Shown: positions 28,901 to 37,607 of the stretch, one piece after another | How the letters are laid out: every line of letters begins with the position of its first letter | How positions within the stretch are numbered: the first letter of the stretch is position 1 | From: Nocardioides luteus | Lineage (GTDB): Bacteria > Actinomycetota > Actinomycetes > Propionibacteriales > Nocardioidaceae | DNA: 64,000 bases | Assembly (NCBI RefSeq): GCF_000960475.2 | Contig: NZ_JZDQ02000019.1 | Coordinates: 1 to 64,000 of the forward strand | Reading direction: 5' to 3' | Made by a program: the position numbers and the translations under genes | Notes under the pieces: model-generated | The model's input: the letters and a program-made list of their open reading frames with translations, nothing else | What the model was told of the DNA's origin: nothing | The model's database searches: none

Positions 28901-29556
28901 CGCGCGACCTCCACGGTCAGGGGCTGGACCTGCACGGGCTTGGCCGCGGGCTGCGGCATGCCGGTGTCGGTGACGCTCACGATGCCGGTGAAGTCGAGCG
29001 TCGTGCCCGGAGCGAGCTTCCCGCCCGTACCCTGCTCGACCTGGTCGCTGACGAGCGCCTTCAGCTGGTCGCCGACCTGCTGGTAGGTGGTCTGGTTGGA
29101 GGCGTCCCCGAACGAGAAGCCGAGGGCGTCCCGCAGGACTGCGCCGTTGAGGGACGGTCCGGACGCGAGGCTGAGCGGGGTCGTCCCGGGGATCCCGTCC
29201 ACCGTGATGTCGACCGCCTGCTGCTGCGTCGCGACGACGGTCGCGGTGCCGCGTACGGGGAAGAGGTAGGTGGTGTCGTTGGGCCGGGACGCCTTCAGGT
29301 CGTCGGCGGTCTTGGCGACGTCCTTCTGGAGTCCGGTGAGGAGCTCGGGGAGCGGTGTCGCCGCATCGGGGATGGTCTCGTTCGCCTCGGTGAAGAGGTC
29401 CTCGGCGGTCTGGGCAGGGTCGAACTTCTCCGGACCGATCGAGGCGAGCTCGTCGGGAGTGACGAAGCGGGTACTCAGGGTCATCGCCACGAGGAGCGCG
29501 GCGAGGGCCACCGCTCCGCCGATGCGGAAGGGGGTGAGGCGGTGGTGTCGTGTCAT
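28897..29556 (-). CDS. DUF2291 family membrane-anchored protein
   Basis: The protein has 219 aa with one N-terminal membrane anchor (GGAVALAALLVAMTLSTRFV, no lipobox Cys) and an extracytoplasmic beta-rich domain of the DUF2291 type. DUF2291 genes recur beside ribose/erythritol-type ABC importers, suggesting an accessory transport or assembly role. It overlaps the TPI-like gene and the ATPase gene by 4 bp each, placing it inside the coupled operon. Confidence 0.8.
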   Translation of the reverse strand: MTRHHRLTPFRIGGAVALAALLVAMTLSTRFVTPDELASIGPEKFDPAQTAEDLFTEANETIPDAATPLPELLTGLQKDVAKTADDLKASRPNDTTYLFPVRGTATVVATQQQAVDITVDGIPGTTPLSLASGPSLNGAVLRDALGFSFGDASNQTTYQQVGDQLKALVSDQVEQGTGGKLAPGTTLDFTGIVSVTDTGMPQPAAKPVQVQPLTVEVAR

Positions 29557-30383
29557 CTTGGGTCCTTTCGAACGATCGCGGACACGAGGTCGGGGGTGGT
29601 GCGTTCACCGAGCGCGTCGGCGCACCGGCGGGCGAGGTCGAGGAGGCCGGGGGCGGTCCAGGCGGCGCGTCCGACGAAGAGGCCGGCCACGTCGAGGCCC
29701 GTCACCAGGTCGGCGGCGTTGCCCGGGTGGACGCTGCCGCCGTAGAGGACGGCGGTCGGCGTGCCAGCGAGATCCTTGGCAAGGGCGCTGCGCACGGCGG
29801 CCAGCCCCTCCGCGACCTCGTCCGGGACGGCAGCACGGCCGCCGGCGCCGATCGCCCAGTGCGGCTCGTACGCCACCAGCAGCTCGACCGGCCGGGAACT
29901 CCCGAGGCGGCTGAGCGCGCTGCGCACCTGGTGGGCGAGCACGTCCTCGGTCTCGCCACGGGCGCGCTCGGTGCTGGTCTCCCCGACGCACACCAGAGGC
30001 GTGAGCCCGGCGGTGACCGCGGCCGCGACCTTGTCGGCGACCATGTCGTCGGTCTCGGCGAACAGGGTGCGGCGCTCGGCGTGGCCGATCTCGACGATGC
30101 TCGCGCCGGCGTCGCGCACCATGGTCATGGACACCTCGCCGGTCACCGCGCCCTCCGGCCCGGGGTGAGCGTTCTGCGCGCCGAGGGCCACACCGGTGCC
30201 GGCCAGCCGGTCGCGGACCGCGGCCAGGGTGGTGGCCGCAGGCAGCACGAAGAGCCGAACCTCGGGCGGCACGCTCCCGGTCTCGACCGCCGAGCGCAGG
30301 GCGTCGGCGTACGCCCCGGCCTCGGCCAGGGTCTTGGTCATCTTCCAGCTCGTGCCGAGCAGGAAGGGGGCCGCGGCGGTCAC
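29553..30383 (-). CDS. lerI: Triose-phosphate isomerase family protein, probable L-erythrulose-1-phosphate isomerase
   Basis: The protein has 276 aa and a TIM-barrel with the full catalytic set: Lys14 (GTSWKMTK), His101 (EIGHAERR) and Glu173 (AYEPHWAIG). The SWKMTK and EPHW variants differ from glycolytic TPI (NWKMN, EPVW) and fit the LerI/EryH group that converts L-erythrulose 1-phosphate to D-erythrulose 4-phosphate. The GTG start at 30383 overlaps the dehydrogenase stop by 4 bp. The tetrulose assignment is inference from residues plus context. Confidence 0.82.
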   Translation of the reverse strand: MTAAAPFLLGTSWKMTKTLAEAGAYADALRSAVETGSVPPEVRLFVLPAATTLAAVRDRLAGTGVALGAQNAHPGPEGAVTGEVSMTMVRDAGASIVEIGHAERRTLFAETDDMVADKVAAAVTAGLTPLVCVGETSTERARGETEDVLAHQVRSALSRLGSSRPVELLVAYEPHWAIGAGGRAAVPDEVAEGLAAVRSALAKDLAGTPTAVLYGGSVHPGNAADLVTGLDVAGLFVGRAAWTAPGLLDLARRCADALGERTTPDLVSAIVRKDPR

Positions 30384-31477
30384 GGGATCAGCGAGACCTT
30401 GATCGACTCCGTGCCGCGGGCCACCAGGTCGAGGCCGTCCTGGAACCGGGCCAGGGGCAGCTGATGGGTGCAGATCTCGTCCAGCGGGAGCGCGCCCGAC
30501 TCGAGCATCCGGATCGCGGCGGGCCAGCAGTGCGGGCCGAGGTGGGCGCCGCGTACGTCGAGCTCCTTGTCGTCGCTGATGATGCTCCAGTCGACGGTGA
30601 CCTCGGAGCCGAAGACGCCGTACTCCACGTACGTCCCGAGCTTGCGCAGCACGTTGAGCCCCTGGAGCACCGCGGACGGGTGTCCGGTGCCCTCGAGGTA
30701 GACGTCGGCGCCGTAGCCGTCGGTGATCGAGCGGACGAACTCGACCGGGTCGTGCTCGGCGATGTTGACGATGTCGGTGGCGCCGCACTTGATCGCCAGA
30801 TCGAGCTTCTCGGGCGCCATGTCGAGGGCGACCACCCGCGCCGGCGACTTGGCCGCGGCGCCTGCGATCATGCCGAGGCCGATCGGCCCGCAGCCGGCGA
30901 CCACCACGACGTCGTCGAAGCTGATCCGGGCCCGTTCGACGGCGTGCAGGGAGCAGGACAGCGGCTCGGCGAACGCCGCGTGCGCGGGAGGCAGGTCCTT
31001 GCTGATCCGGTGCACGAGGGAGGCGGGGGAGAAGACCATGTACTCGGCCATCGCGCCCGGGGTCCGGCGCTTGAAGCCGAACATGTCGTGCGGCCCGCAC
31101 ATCCAGTACTCGCCGCGCCGGCAGTAACGACACTCTCCGCACGGCACGATCTGCTCGGCGACGACCCGGTCGCCGACGTCGACTCCCCAGCGCCTGCGGG
31201 CCTCCTCGTCGAGGGCGACGACCTCGCCGGTGAACTCGTGCCCGGGGATGACGTCGGTCTCGGCCCAGGCGGGCCGGTTCTCGTCACCCCAGAACTTCGC
31301 GGCGCCGTGGTAGCACTTCAAGTCGCTCGCGCAGATGCCGACGGCCTCGACCCGGATCAGCGCCTCGCCCGGCCCCGGGACAGGGACCGGGACCTCCTCG
31401 AAGCGGTAGTCCTCGGGGCCGTGGCAGACGACTGCCTGCATCGTGCGCCGGTCGAGCCCGGGAGTTGCCTGCGTCAT
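30380..31477 (-). CDS. eltD: Zinc-dependent alcohol dehydrogenase, erythritol/L-threitol dehydrogenase (EltD) type
   Basis: The protein has 365 aa. MDR fold with catalytic zinc ligands in GICASDLKCYHG and IPGHEFTGEVV, a structural zinc cluster in the PCGECRYC...YWMCG region, and NAD-binding VVAGCGPIGLGMIAG. Segments such as CYHGAAKFWGDENRPAWAET resemble the mycobacterial EltD that oxidises erythritol and L-threitol to L-erythrulose. It is the first gene of the operon, with a textbook RBS (AGGAGGT). Divergent from the SorC-type regulator. Confidence 0.87.
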   Translation of the reverse strand: MTQATPGLDRRTMQAVVCHGPEDYRFEEVPVPVPGPGEALIRVEAVGICASDLKCYHGAAKFWGDENRPAWAETDVIPGHEFTGEVVALDEEARRRWGVDVGDRVVAEQIVPCGECRYCRRGEYWMCGPHDMFGFKRRTPGAMAEYMVFSPASLVHRISKDLPPAHAAFAEPLSCSLHAVERARISFDDVVVVAGCGPIGLGMIAGAAAKSPARVVALDMAPEKLDLAIKCGATDIVNIAEHDPVEFVRSITDGYGADVYLEGTGHPSAVLQGLNVLRKLGTYVEYGVFGSEVTVDWSIISDDKELDVRGAHLGPHCWPAAIRMLESGALPLDEICTHQLPLARFQDGLDLVARGTESIKVSLIP

Positions 31478-31491
31478 GGGGACCTCCTGTT

Positions 31492-31507
31492 AGTGATCTT
31501 GATCACT
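31492..31507. promoter_or_regulatory. CRP-like palindrome upstream of the tetritol operon
   Basis: AGTGATCTTGATCACT has 7-bp inverted arms around TT. It also reads as GTGA-N6-TCAC, the core of CRP/GlxR sites. It lies 15 bp before the dehydrogenase ATG, just upstream of its RBS. Either the divergent SorC-type regulator or the GlxR-like Crp encoded at 33739 could bind it. Confidence 0.55.
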
Positions 31508-31604
31508 CGAACTCGTCCACCGTCCCACAGGTCGCGAACAAATGTCCAGAACAGATTTTCACGAATGGTCGAATCCGGTGGCGCCGCTGTGGAAGAGTGG
31601 TGTC

Positions 31605-32591
31605 GTGGAGAACACAGGCGGAGCGCACGGCCACCAGCCGATCCTGGAGGCCGCAGGGGCGGGCAGCACACGCTTCACCCCCGAGGTGATGCATGCGGCG
31701 GCGACGCTCTACTACCTCAAGGAGGCGACCCAGGCTCAGGTCGCACAGCAGCTCGGGATCAGCCGTGCGACGGTCAGCAGGGTGCTCTCGGAGGCCCGGC
31801 GCACGGGCATCGTCCGCATCGAGGTCATCGACCCGGCGACCCGGCGGGCCTCCGAGGTGGAGGAGCGGCTCTGCGAGGCCCTCGGCCTGGCCCGGGTCTA
31901 CGTCGCCCGCGGCTTCCACCCCTCGCTCACCGGAGCGGCGCTCGCCGCCCGGCTCGGTGAGGCGCTGACCGAGATCGGGCTGAAGGCCGGCGACGTGCTG
32001 CTGGTCTCCTCGGGCCGCACCGTGTGGGAGGTCAGCCAGGAGGCGCTGCCGTCCTTCCCCGGCGTCGTGGTGACGCCGACCGTCGGCGGGCAGGACGAGC
32101 CCGAGGCGTGGTACCAGACCAACGAGATCACCCGGATGTTCGCTGAGCAGCTCGACGGCCGTCCGGTCTTCCTCTACGCCCCGGCCCAGCCGGGCGCCGA
32201 CCTGCACCGGCTGCTGCTCCAGGACCCGAGCACGCGTCGCGTACTCGACCTGTGGAGCCAGGCGCGGGTGGCCGTGCTCGGCATCGGCGCCCCTCCGCTG
32301 ACCCGCGAGTCGCTGCCGGGCTACGTGCCGCGCGACGCGCCCTGGCTGCGCGAGGCGGCCGGCGACATCTGCACCAGGTTCTTCGACGAGGACGGACGGC
32401 CGTTGCCCTATCCCGAGGAGTTCCTCATCGCCACGACCTACGAGGTGCTCCAGGCGATCCCGCACACCATCGCGATGGCGGTCGGTCCGACCAAGGTGCC
32501 CAGCATCATCGCCGGCGCGCGGGCCGGCTGGTTCGACACCCTGATCACCGACGAGGACACCGCGGTCCGGATGCTCGACAGGCTGGGGTGA
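31605..32591 (+). CDS. Sugar-binding transcriptional regulator, SorC/DeoR family
   Basis: The protein has 328 aa. The N-terminal HTH (LYYLKEATQAQVAQQLGISR, ATVSRVLSEARRTGIVRI) precedes a SorC-type sugar-phosphate-sensing domain (VLLVSSGRTVWEVSQ, AVLGIGAPPLTRESLPG, AIAMAVGPTKVPSIIAGAR-like end). The GTG at 31605 is chosen as the start because it follows a purine-rich GGAAGAG stretch; an upstream ATG would add 21 unlikely residues. Divergent from the tetritol operon and almost certainly its regulator, probably sensing a phosphorylated tetrulose. Confidence 0.86.
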   Translation: MENTGGAHGHQPILEAAGAGSTRFTPEVMHAAATLYYLKEATQAQVAQQLGISRATVSRVLSEARRTGIVRIEVIDPATRRASEVEERLCEALGLARVYVARGFHPSLTGAALAARLGEALTEIGLKAGDVLLVSSGRTVWEVSQEALPSFPGVVVTPTVGGQDEPEAWYQTNEITRMFAEQLDGRPVFLYAPAQPGADLHRLLLQDPSTRRVLDLWSQARVAVLGIGAPPLTRESLPGYVPRDAPWLREAAGDICTRFFDEDGRPLPYPEEFLIATTYEVLQAIPHTIAMAVGPTKVPSIIAGARAGWFDTLITDEDTAVRMLDRLG

Positions 32592-32595
32592 ACGC

Positions 32596-33576
32596 CTACA
32601 CCCGGGCCGTCATGATCTCGGCGAGCGCGGCGTCCGAGGCCAGCTGCGCGTCGCGGTCGTAGGTCGAGGTGAAGGCGAGGAGCTCGTCGGCGCCGGTGGT
32701 CTCGGCCAGCCGGTCGATCCGCCTCCGGACCGTTCCTGGGGAGCCGGCGGTCGTCCGTGCCAGATGCGCCTCGACCCGCTCGCGGAGCTGGTTCGACCAT
32801 GGCTGCGACCGGATCGCGTCGACCGGTTCGAGCGGACCGAACTCGCCGGTCTGCCGCGACCTCGCCATCGCCCACGCCTCCGGCAGCGCGAGCTCGGCCG
32901 CCTCGGCGTCGGTGTCGGCGACGAGCACGTCGACGGAGATCGTCACCGACGGCTCGCTCGCTCGCGCGGAGGGCCGGAAGTCTCTCCGGTACGCCCCCAG
33001 CAGCTCGTCCAGCCGCGGACTGTCCAGCACCGGACCGCCCACGACGACCGGCAGCCCGAGTCCGGCCGCGAGCGCGACGCCCTGCCCGGTCGCGAGCACG
33101 AACATCGGGATCTGGTGCGCGGCCGCCGGCCGCGCGGTGACCGCGGCGGTGCGGTCGAGATAGTCGCGCAGCTCCTCGATGTCCTCGGCGAACGTGTCCG
33201 GGTCGTCGAGATCCTGCCGCAGCGCGCGGCGTACGGGAGCGGTGAAGCCCAGCGTGCGCCCCAGGCCCAGGTCGATGCGGCCGGGATAGAGAGCGTCGAG
33301 CATGAGGAACTGCTCGGCCACGACCAGCGGCTGGTGGTGCGGCAGCATGACGCCGCCCGACCCGAGCCGGATCGTCGAGGTGTGCGCGCCGAGCGCGCCG
33401 AGCAGCACCGGCGGCGACCCCGACGCGATCCCGGGCACCGCGTGGTGCTCGGCGACCCAGAACCGGTGGTAGCCGAGCCGCTCGGCCGCCACCGCCCGCT
33501 CGATCGTGTGGGTCAGCGCAGCACCTTCGGGATGGCCCGTCCGCGTACGGGAGCGGTCCAGCATGGAGAGCCTCAC
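32596..33576 (-). CDS. LLM class flavin-dependent oxidoreductase (MsnO8 family)
   Basis: The protein has 326 aa. It begins VRLSMLDRSRTRTG and carries the luciferase-like segments YHRFWVAEHHAVPGIASGSP, RLGSGGVMLPHHQPLVVAEQ and YPGRIDLGLGRTLGF. These are F420- or FMN-dependent monooxygenases or reductases; the substrate is unknown. The GTG at 33576 fits the family N-terminus; an ATG at 33564 is an alternative. It ends 5 bp from the convergent SorC-type gene. Confidence 0.85.
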   Translation of the reverse strand: MRLSMLDRSRTRTGHPEGAALTHTIERAVAAERLGYHRFWVAEHHAVPGIASGSPPVLLGALGAHTSTIRLGSGGVMLPHHQPLVVAEQFLMLDALYPGRIDLGLGRTLGFTAPVRRALRQDLDDPDTFAEDIEELRDYLDRTAAVTARPAAAHQIPMFVLATGQGVALAAGLGLPVVVGGPVLDSPRLDELLGAYRRDFRPSARASEPSVTISVDVLVADTDAEAAELALPEAWAMARSRQTGEFGPLEPVDAIRSQPWSNQLRERVEAHLARTTAGSPGTVRRRIDRLAETTGADELLAFTSTYDRDAQLASDAALAEIMTARV

Positions 33577-33738
33577 GGTGATCACAACGACGCCGAGCCC
33601 TGCGGGCTTCCCGCCGTGCCCGGTGTGGTGAAGAACGCACCCGACAGGCGTGCGATGCGGGACACACATCCACTGCCGGACGCGTCGGTCTCGGTACGCT
33701 GATGGCTTCAGCCAAATGACGACAGGAGCGGCTGGGTA

Positions 33739-34419
33739 ATGGATCAAGACGTGCTTCGGCACGCACCGCTTTTCAGCGAGCTGGACGACGAGTCGATGAC
33801 CGCGATGCTCGCCATGATGGACCGCACCGTACTCAAGCGCGGCGAGGTGCTGTTCCACGAGGGGGATTCCGCCGACCGGCTCTATGCGGTCGTGGACGGC
33901 AAGGTGAAGCTGAGCCGGGTCTCGGCCGGCGGGCAGGACAGCCTGCTGGCGATCCTCGGCCCGGGTCAGGTGTTCGGTGAGCTGTCGCTCTTCGACCCCG
34001 GTCAGCGTTCCTCGACGGTCACGGCCGTGACCGACCAGGTCGAGCTGGCCTCGCTGTCCCATGACGACCTGCTGGTCTGGCTCGACGGCCGGCCGAGCGT
34101 GACCCGCGGGCTGCTGGCGCTGCTGTCGGGTCGCCTGCGCCGGGCCAACGACGTCATCGGCGACCTGGTCTTCGCCGACGCGCCCCGCCGGGTCGCGAAG
34201 GCGCTGCTCGACCTCGCCGAGCGGTTCGGGCAGGAGACCGAAGAGGGCGTCCACGTACGCCACGACCTGACCCAGGAGGAGCTCGCGCAGCTCGTCGGGG
34301 CGGCTCGGGAGACGGTCAACAAGGCGCTCGCCGACTTCGCGGCCAAGGGCTGGGTCAAGCTGGAGTCACGCGGAGTGATCATCACCGACATGGAACGGAT
34401 CGTGCGCCGGGCCGGCTGA
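33739..34419 (+). CDS. glxR: Crp/Fnr family regulator, GlxR-like
   Basis: The protein has 226 aa. The cyclic-nucleotide-binding domain carries GQVFGELSLFDPGQRSSTV, the cAMP-contact motif. The C-terminal HTH, HDLTQEELAQLVGAARETV then NKALADFAAKGWVKL, closely resembles actinobacterial GlxR/Crp. It should be a global cAMP-responsive regulator of carbon metabolism. AGGAG precedes the ATG. No iron-sulfur cysteines are present, arguing against an Fnr role. Confidence 0.87.
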   Translation: MDQDVLRHAPLFSELDDESMTAMLAMMDRTVLKRGEVLFHEGDSADRLYAVVDGKVKLSRVSAGGQDSLLAILGPGQVFGELSLFDPGQRSSTVTAVTDQVELASLSHDDLLVWLDGRPSVTRGLLALLSGRLRRANDVIGDLVFADAPRRVAKALLDLAERFGQETEEGVHVRHDLTQEELAQLVGAARETVNKALADFAAKGWVKLESRGVIITDMERIVRRAG

Positions 34420-34433
34420 GGCGCCGGCCGCGG

Positions 34434-36128
34434 TCAGCTCGTGACGGCGCCGACCGCTGCCGACTGCACGGTACGGCGGTACTTGCCGAGCACGCCGCGA
34501 CGGTACTTCGGGGGGAGCGGTTCCCAGCCGACTCGGCGCCGCTCCATCTCCTCGGCGTCCACGTGGACCTCGAGGGTGCGGTTGAGGACGTCGAGGACGA
34601 TGGGGTCGCCATCACGCACGAAGGCGATCGGCCCGGCGTCGACGGCCTCCGGGGCGATGTGGCCGACGCACAGGCCCGTGGTTCCCCCGGAGAACCGGCC
34701 GTCGGTGACGAGCAGGACATCCTTGCCGAGACCGGCGCCCTTGATGGCTCCGGTGATGGCGAGCATCTCGCGCATGCCGGGTCCACCCTTGGGGCCCTCG
34801 TTGCGGATGACCACGACGTCGCCCGCGACGATGCGGCCCTTCTCGAGGGCGTCCATCGCCGCCCGCTCCCCGTCGAAGACCCGGGCGGTGCCACGGAAGA
34901 CCGTGTCGTCGAAGCCGGCCGTCTTGACGACGGCACCGTCCGGCGCGAGCGAGCCCTTCAGGATGGTGAGACCACCGGTGCGGTGGATCGGCCGCTCGAA
35001 GGAGTGGATCACGTCGTCGTCGAGCGCGGGCGGGCTCAGCTCCGCCAGGTTCTCCGCCATGGTCCTCCCGGTCACCGTGAGGCAGTCGCCGTGGAGCAGC
35101 CCCGCGTCCAGCAGCGCCTTCATCACCACCGGGATCCCGCCGATCCTGTCGACGTCGTTCATGACGTACCTGCCGTACGGCTTGAGGTCGGCGAGGTGGG
35201 GCACCTTCTCGCCGATCCGGGTGAAGTCGTCGAGGGTCAGGTCGACCTCGGCCTCGTTGGCGATCGCCAGCAGGTGCAGCACGGCGTTGGTGGAGCCGCC
35301 GAGAGCCATGACGACGGCGATGGCGTTCTCGAACGCTTCCTTGGTCATGATCTGACGCGCGGTGATGCCCTGGCGCAGCAGCCCGACCACCGCCTCGCCG
35401 GAACGGTGGGCGAAGCCGTCGCGACGCCGGTCCACGGCGGGCGGCGCCGCCGAGCCGGGCAACGACATCCCGAGCGCCTCGGCGACAGCAGCCATCGTGT
35501 TCGCGGTGTACATGCCCCCGCAGGCGCCCTCGCCAGGACAGATCGCCTTCTCGACGCGAGTGACCTCGTCGCGGCTCATCTTCCCCGCGATACAGGCCCC
35601 GACCGCTTCGAAGGCGTCGATGATCGTGACGTCGCGGCCGTCGAGCTGCCCGGGCATGATCGAGCCGGCGTAGAGGAAGACCGAGGCGAGATCGAGCCGA
35701 GCAGCCGCCATCAGCATGCCGGGCAACGACTTGTCACAGCCCGCGAGCAGCACGGAGCCGTCGAGCCGCTCGGCGTTCATCACGGTCTCGACCGAGTCGG
35801 CGATGATCTCGCGCGAGACCAGCGAGAAGTGCATGCCCTCGTGGCCCATCGAGATGCCGTCGGAGACGGAGATGGTGCCGAACTCCAGCGGATAGCCGCC
35901 GGCCGCGTGCACGCCGTTCTTCACCGCCTTCGCGAGCCGGTCGAGGGAGAGGTTGCAGGGCGTGATCTCGTTCCACGACGAGGCGACGCCGATCTGCGGC
36001 TTCGCGAAGTCGTCGTCCCCGAGGCCGACCGCCCGCAGCATTCCTCGGGCGGCGGTGGCTTCCAGGCCGTCGGTGACGGCGCGCGACCTGGGTTTGATGT
36101 CAGGCGTGTTGGTGCTGGGCGGGTTCAC
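34434..36128 (-). CDS. ilvD: Dihydroxy-acid dehydratase
   Basis: The protein has 564 aa. It dehydrates 2,3-dihydroxy acids to 2-keto acids in valine/isoleucine synthesis. Fe-S cluster cysteines sit in [21 protein letters not shown] and [30 protein letters not shown] and the C-terminal [21 protein letters not shown] region are canonical. A TAGCCT box lies 7 nt before GTG 36128 with no RBS, suggesting a leaderless start there; GTG 36134, two codons earlier, would overlap the promoter spacing. Confidence 0.93.
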   Translation of the reverse strand: MNPPSTNTPDIKPRSRAVTDGLEATAARGMLRAVGLGDDDFAKPQIGVASSWNEITPCNLSLDRLAKAVKNGVHAAGGYPLEFGTISVSDGISMGHEGMHFSLVSREIIADSVETVMNAERLDGSVLLAGCDKSLPGMLMAAARLDLASVFLYAGSIMPGQLDGRDVTIIDAFEAVGACIAGKMSRDEVTRVEKAICPGEGACGGMYTANTMAAVAEALGMSLPGSAAPPAVDRRRDGFAHRSGEAVVGLLRQGITARQIMTKEAFENAIAVVMALGGSTNAVLHLLAIANEAEVDLTLDDFTRIGEKVPHLADLKPYGRYVMNDVDRIGGIPVVMKALLDAGLLHGDCLTVTGRTMAENLAELSPPALDDDVIHSFERPIHRTGGLTILKGSLAPDGAVVKTAGFDDTVFRGTARVFDGERAAMDALEKGRIVAGDVVVIRNEGPKGGPGMREMLAITGAIKGAGLGKDVLLVTDGRFSGGTTGLCVGHIAPEAVDAGPIAFVRDGDPIVLDVLNRTLEVHVDAEEMERRRVGWEPLPPKYRRGVLGKYRRTVQSAAVGAVTS

Positions 36129-36194
36129 ACCCACGAGGCTAGCTGCTCAGCACGCTGACGGTGTGCGCACGCTTCGCCGCGCGCCGCGGTCGGT

Positions 36195-36221
36195 GGTCCG
36201 CGTCAGAGGCTGACGCGGACC
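36195..36221. terminator. Perfect hairpin at the end of the COG0523 gene
   Basis: GGTCCGCGTCAG-AGG-CTGACGCGGACC is a perfect 12-bp stem. It overlaps the last codons and stop of the minus-strand GTPase gene and separates it from ilvD. Confidence 0.6.
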
Positions 36222-37240
36222 AGCTGGCGCAGCCGGCGAAGGCCCTCGGTGCTCGGCCGTTCGGCCGGGGCGAGGGCGTCGGTGAGGCGTGCGCGGACCG
36301 CGTCGGTCTCGAGGTCCAGGCCGATGGCCACGAGCTCGCTCGCCGTGCCGTCGGTCCGCTTCGCCGCGGCGACGTGGGCGCTGCGCCCGACCAGGTTCAC
36401 GTGGTAGCTGCGTGGTCCCTGCCCGGTGGCCACGGCGACGGTCCCCTTGACCCGGTACGCCGTCGGAGGCGGCTCCTCGAGCAGGTCGAGCAGCCGGGCC
36501 GGTTCGATGGTGCCCGGGGTCGTCACGGTGACCGACCCGGCGTGCTGGTGCGCGTGGTGGTCGGCGGCCGCCTCGCGCAGCAGCGCGGCGATCGGCAGCT
36601 CGTCGGGCGGGTCCTCGGGCACGGCCGCGTCGTAGACGAGTCGCGGGTCGATGCGGCCGCCCACCACGTACGCCACATGGACGTCGGGGTTGTGCTCCCG
36701 CACGCGTGCTTCGATCCGGGCCAGGGTCTCCTCCCGATCGGTCTCCGGGACCAGGTCGGTCTTGTTGACGACGACCAGCGAGGCGGCCGCGAACCGGACC
36801 GGCGCCGGGCCCCGGCCGTCGTCGAGGGTGTCGAAGTAGGAGGACGCGTCGACGACCTCGATGAGCCCGCCGCGGCGTACCCGCTCGACGCCGCTGAACC
36901 GGACCAGCTTGGCCAGGGTGCCGGGCTCGGCGAGGCCGCTGGCCTCGACGATGACGACGTCGAGCGCGAGCCGCGGGTGGGTCAGCTTCTCCAGCGCGTC
37001 GTCGAGACCGCCGGCGTCGGGCAGGCAGCACAGGCAGCCACCGGCGATCGAGGCCGGCTCGTCGATCTGGCCGGTGACGAGCCCGGCGTCGACGTTGATG
37101 TCGCCGAAGTCGTTGACGATCACGCCCACCCGGGCGCCCGGCTGACGCAGCAGATGGTTGAGCAGCGTGGTCTTCCCGGACCCGAGATGGCCGGTGAGGA
37201 TGACCACGGGGACCCGGGTGCTGGCGTTGGTCGGTGGCAC
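36203..37240 (-). CDS. CobW/COG0523 family GTP-binding metallochaperone
   Basis: The protein has 345 aa. P-loop GHLGSGKT (residues 17-24), metal-binding CxCC motif in GGCLCC (residues 67-72), Walker B VVIVEASGLAEP and guanine-specificity NKTD. A His-rich stretch (DHHAHQHAG) precedes the C-terminal CobW domain. Such proteins deliver zinc, cobalt or another metal to client enzymes. TACGAT lies 6 nt before the GTG start, so the transcript may be leaderless. No Zur-type box was recognised. Confidence 0.87.
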   Translation of the reverse strand: MPPTNASTRVPVVILTGHLGSGKTTLLNHLLRQPGARVGVIVNDFGDINVDAGLVTGQIDEPASIAGGCLCCLPDAGGLDDALEKLTHPRLALDVVIVEASGLAEPGTLAKLVRFSGVERVRRGGLIEVVDASSYFDTLDDGRGPAPVRFAAASLVVVNKTDLVPETDREETLARIEARVREHNPDVHVAYVVGGRIDPRLVYDAAVPEDPPDELPIAALLREAAADHHAHQHAGSVTVTTPGTIEPARLLDLLEEPPPTAYRVKGTVAVATGQGPRSYHVNLVGRSAHVAAAKRTDGTASELVAIGLDLETDAVRARLTDALAPAERPSTEGLRRLRQLVRVSL

Positions 37241-37299
37241 CGAGCCATCGTAGAACCCGGTGAGAACAGTTCCCGTTAGTGGGTCGCGCTGCCGTGATC

Positions 37300-37328
37300 T
37301 TGACGCCCGAGGTGGCCAGACCTAGGTT
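37300..37328 (+). promoter_or_regulatory. Sigma-70-type promoter for the gcv operon
   Basis: TTGACG (37300-37305), a 17-bp spacer and TAGGTT (37323-37328) match the housekeeping actinobacterial promoter. It sits about 35 bp before the first riboswitch aptamer. Confidence 0.75.
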
Positions 37329-37361
37329 TGCCGCACAACTTCACATCCGCCACTCGAACTG

Positions 37362-37546
37362 CAGCGGGAGAGTCCTCGCCCATCCCGGGTGAGGCGCCGA
37401 AGGAGCAAACCTCCCCAGAATCTCTCAGGCCCCATGACCGCTGTGGTGAGGCGACCTCTGGAAAGTCAGGATCCGATGATCCTGCACCCACGGTGCAAAC
37501 CGCCCCCACCGGGCGGTGAAGCTCTCAGGTAGCGATGACAGAGCGG
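37362..37546 (+). ncRNA. Tandem glycine riboswitch
   Basis: Two consecutive glycine aptamers are readable. The first starts GCGGGAGAGTCC and carries CGCCGAAGGAGCAAAC and the 3' element AATCTCTCAGGC. The second starts TCTGGAAAGTC and carries GCACCCACGGTGCAAAC and GAAGCTCTCAGGTA, followed by the terminal GACAGAG. Both show the hallmark CTCTCAGG. The RNA ends about 60 nt before gcvT and should switch the operon on at high glycine. Confidence 0.92.
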
Positions 37547-37607
37547 GGAGGTCACCCGTCCACGGGTGCCGCTGCCGGCACCCACCACCAGGGAGCCTCC
37601 CGCACAC

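Noticed and set aside
29553..30383. Glycolytic triose-phosphate isomerase
   Set aside because: SWKMTK and EPHW variants and the tetritol operon context argue for the LerI/EryH subgroup; no gap or pgk gene is adjacent.
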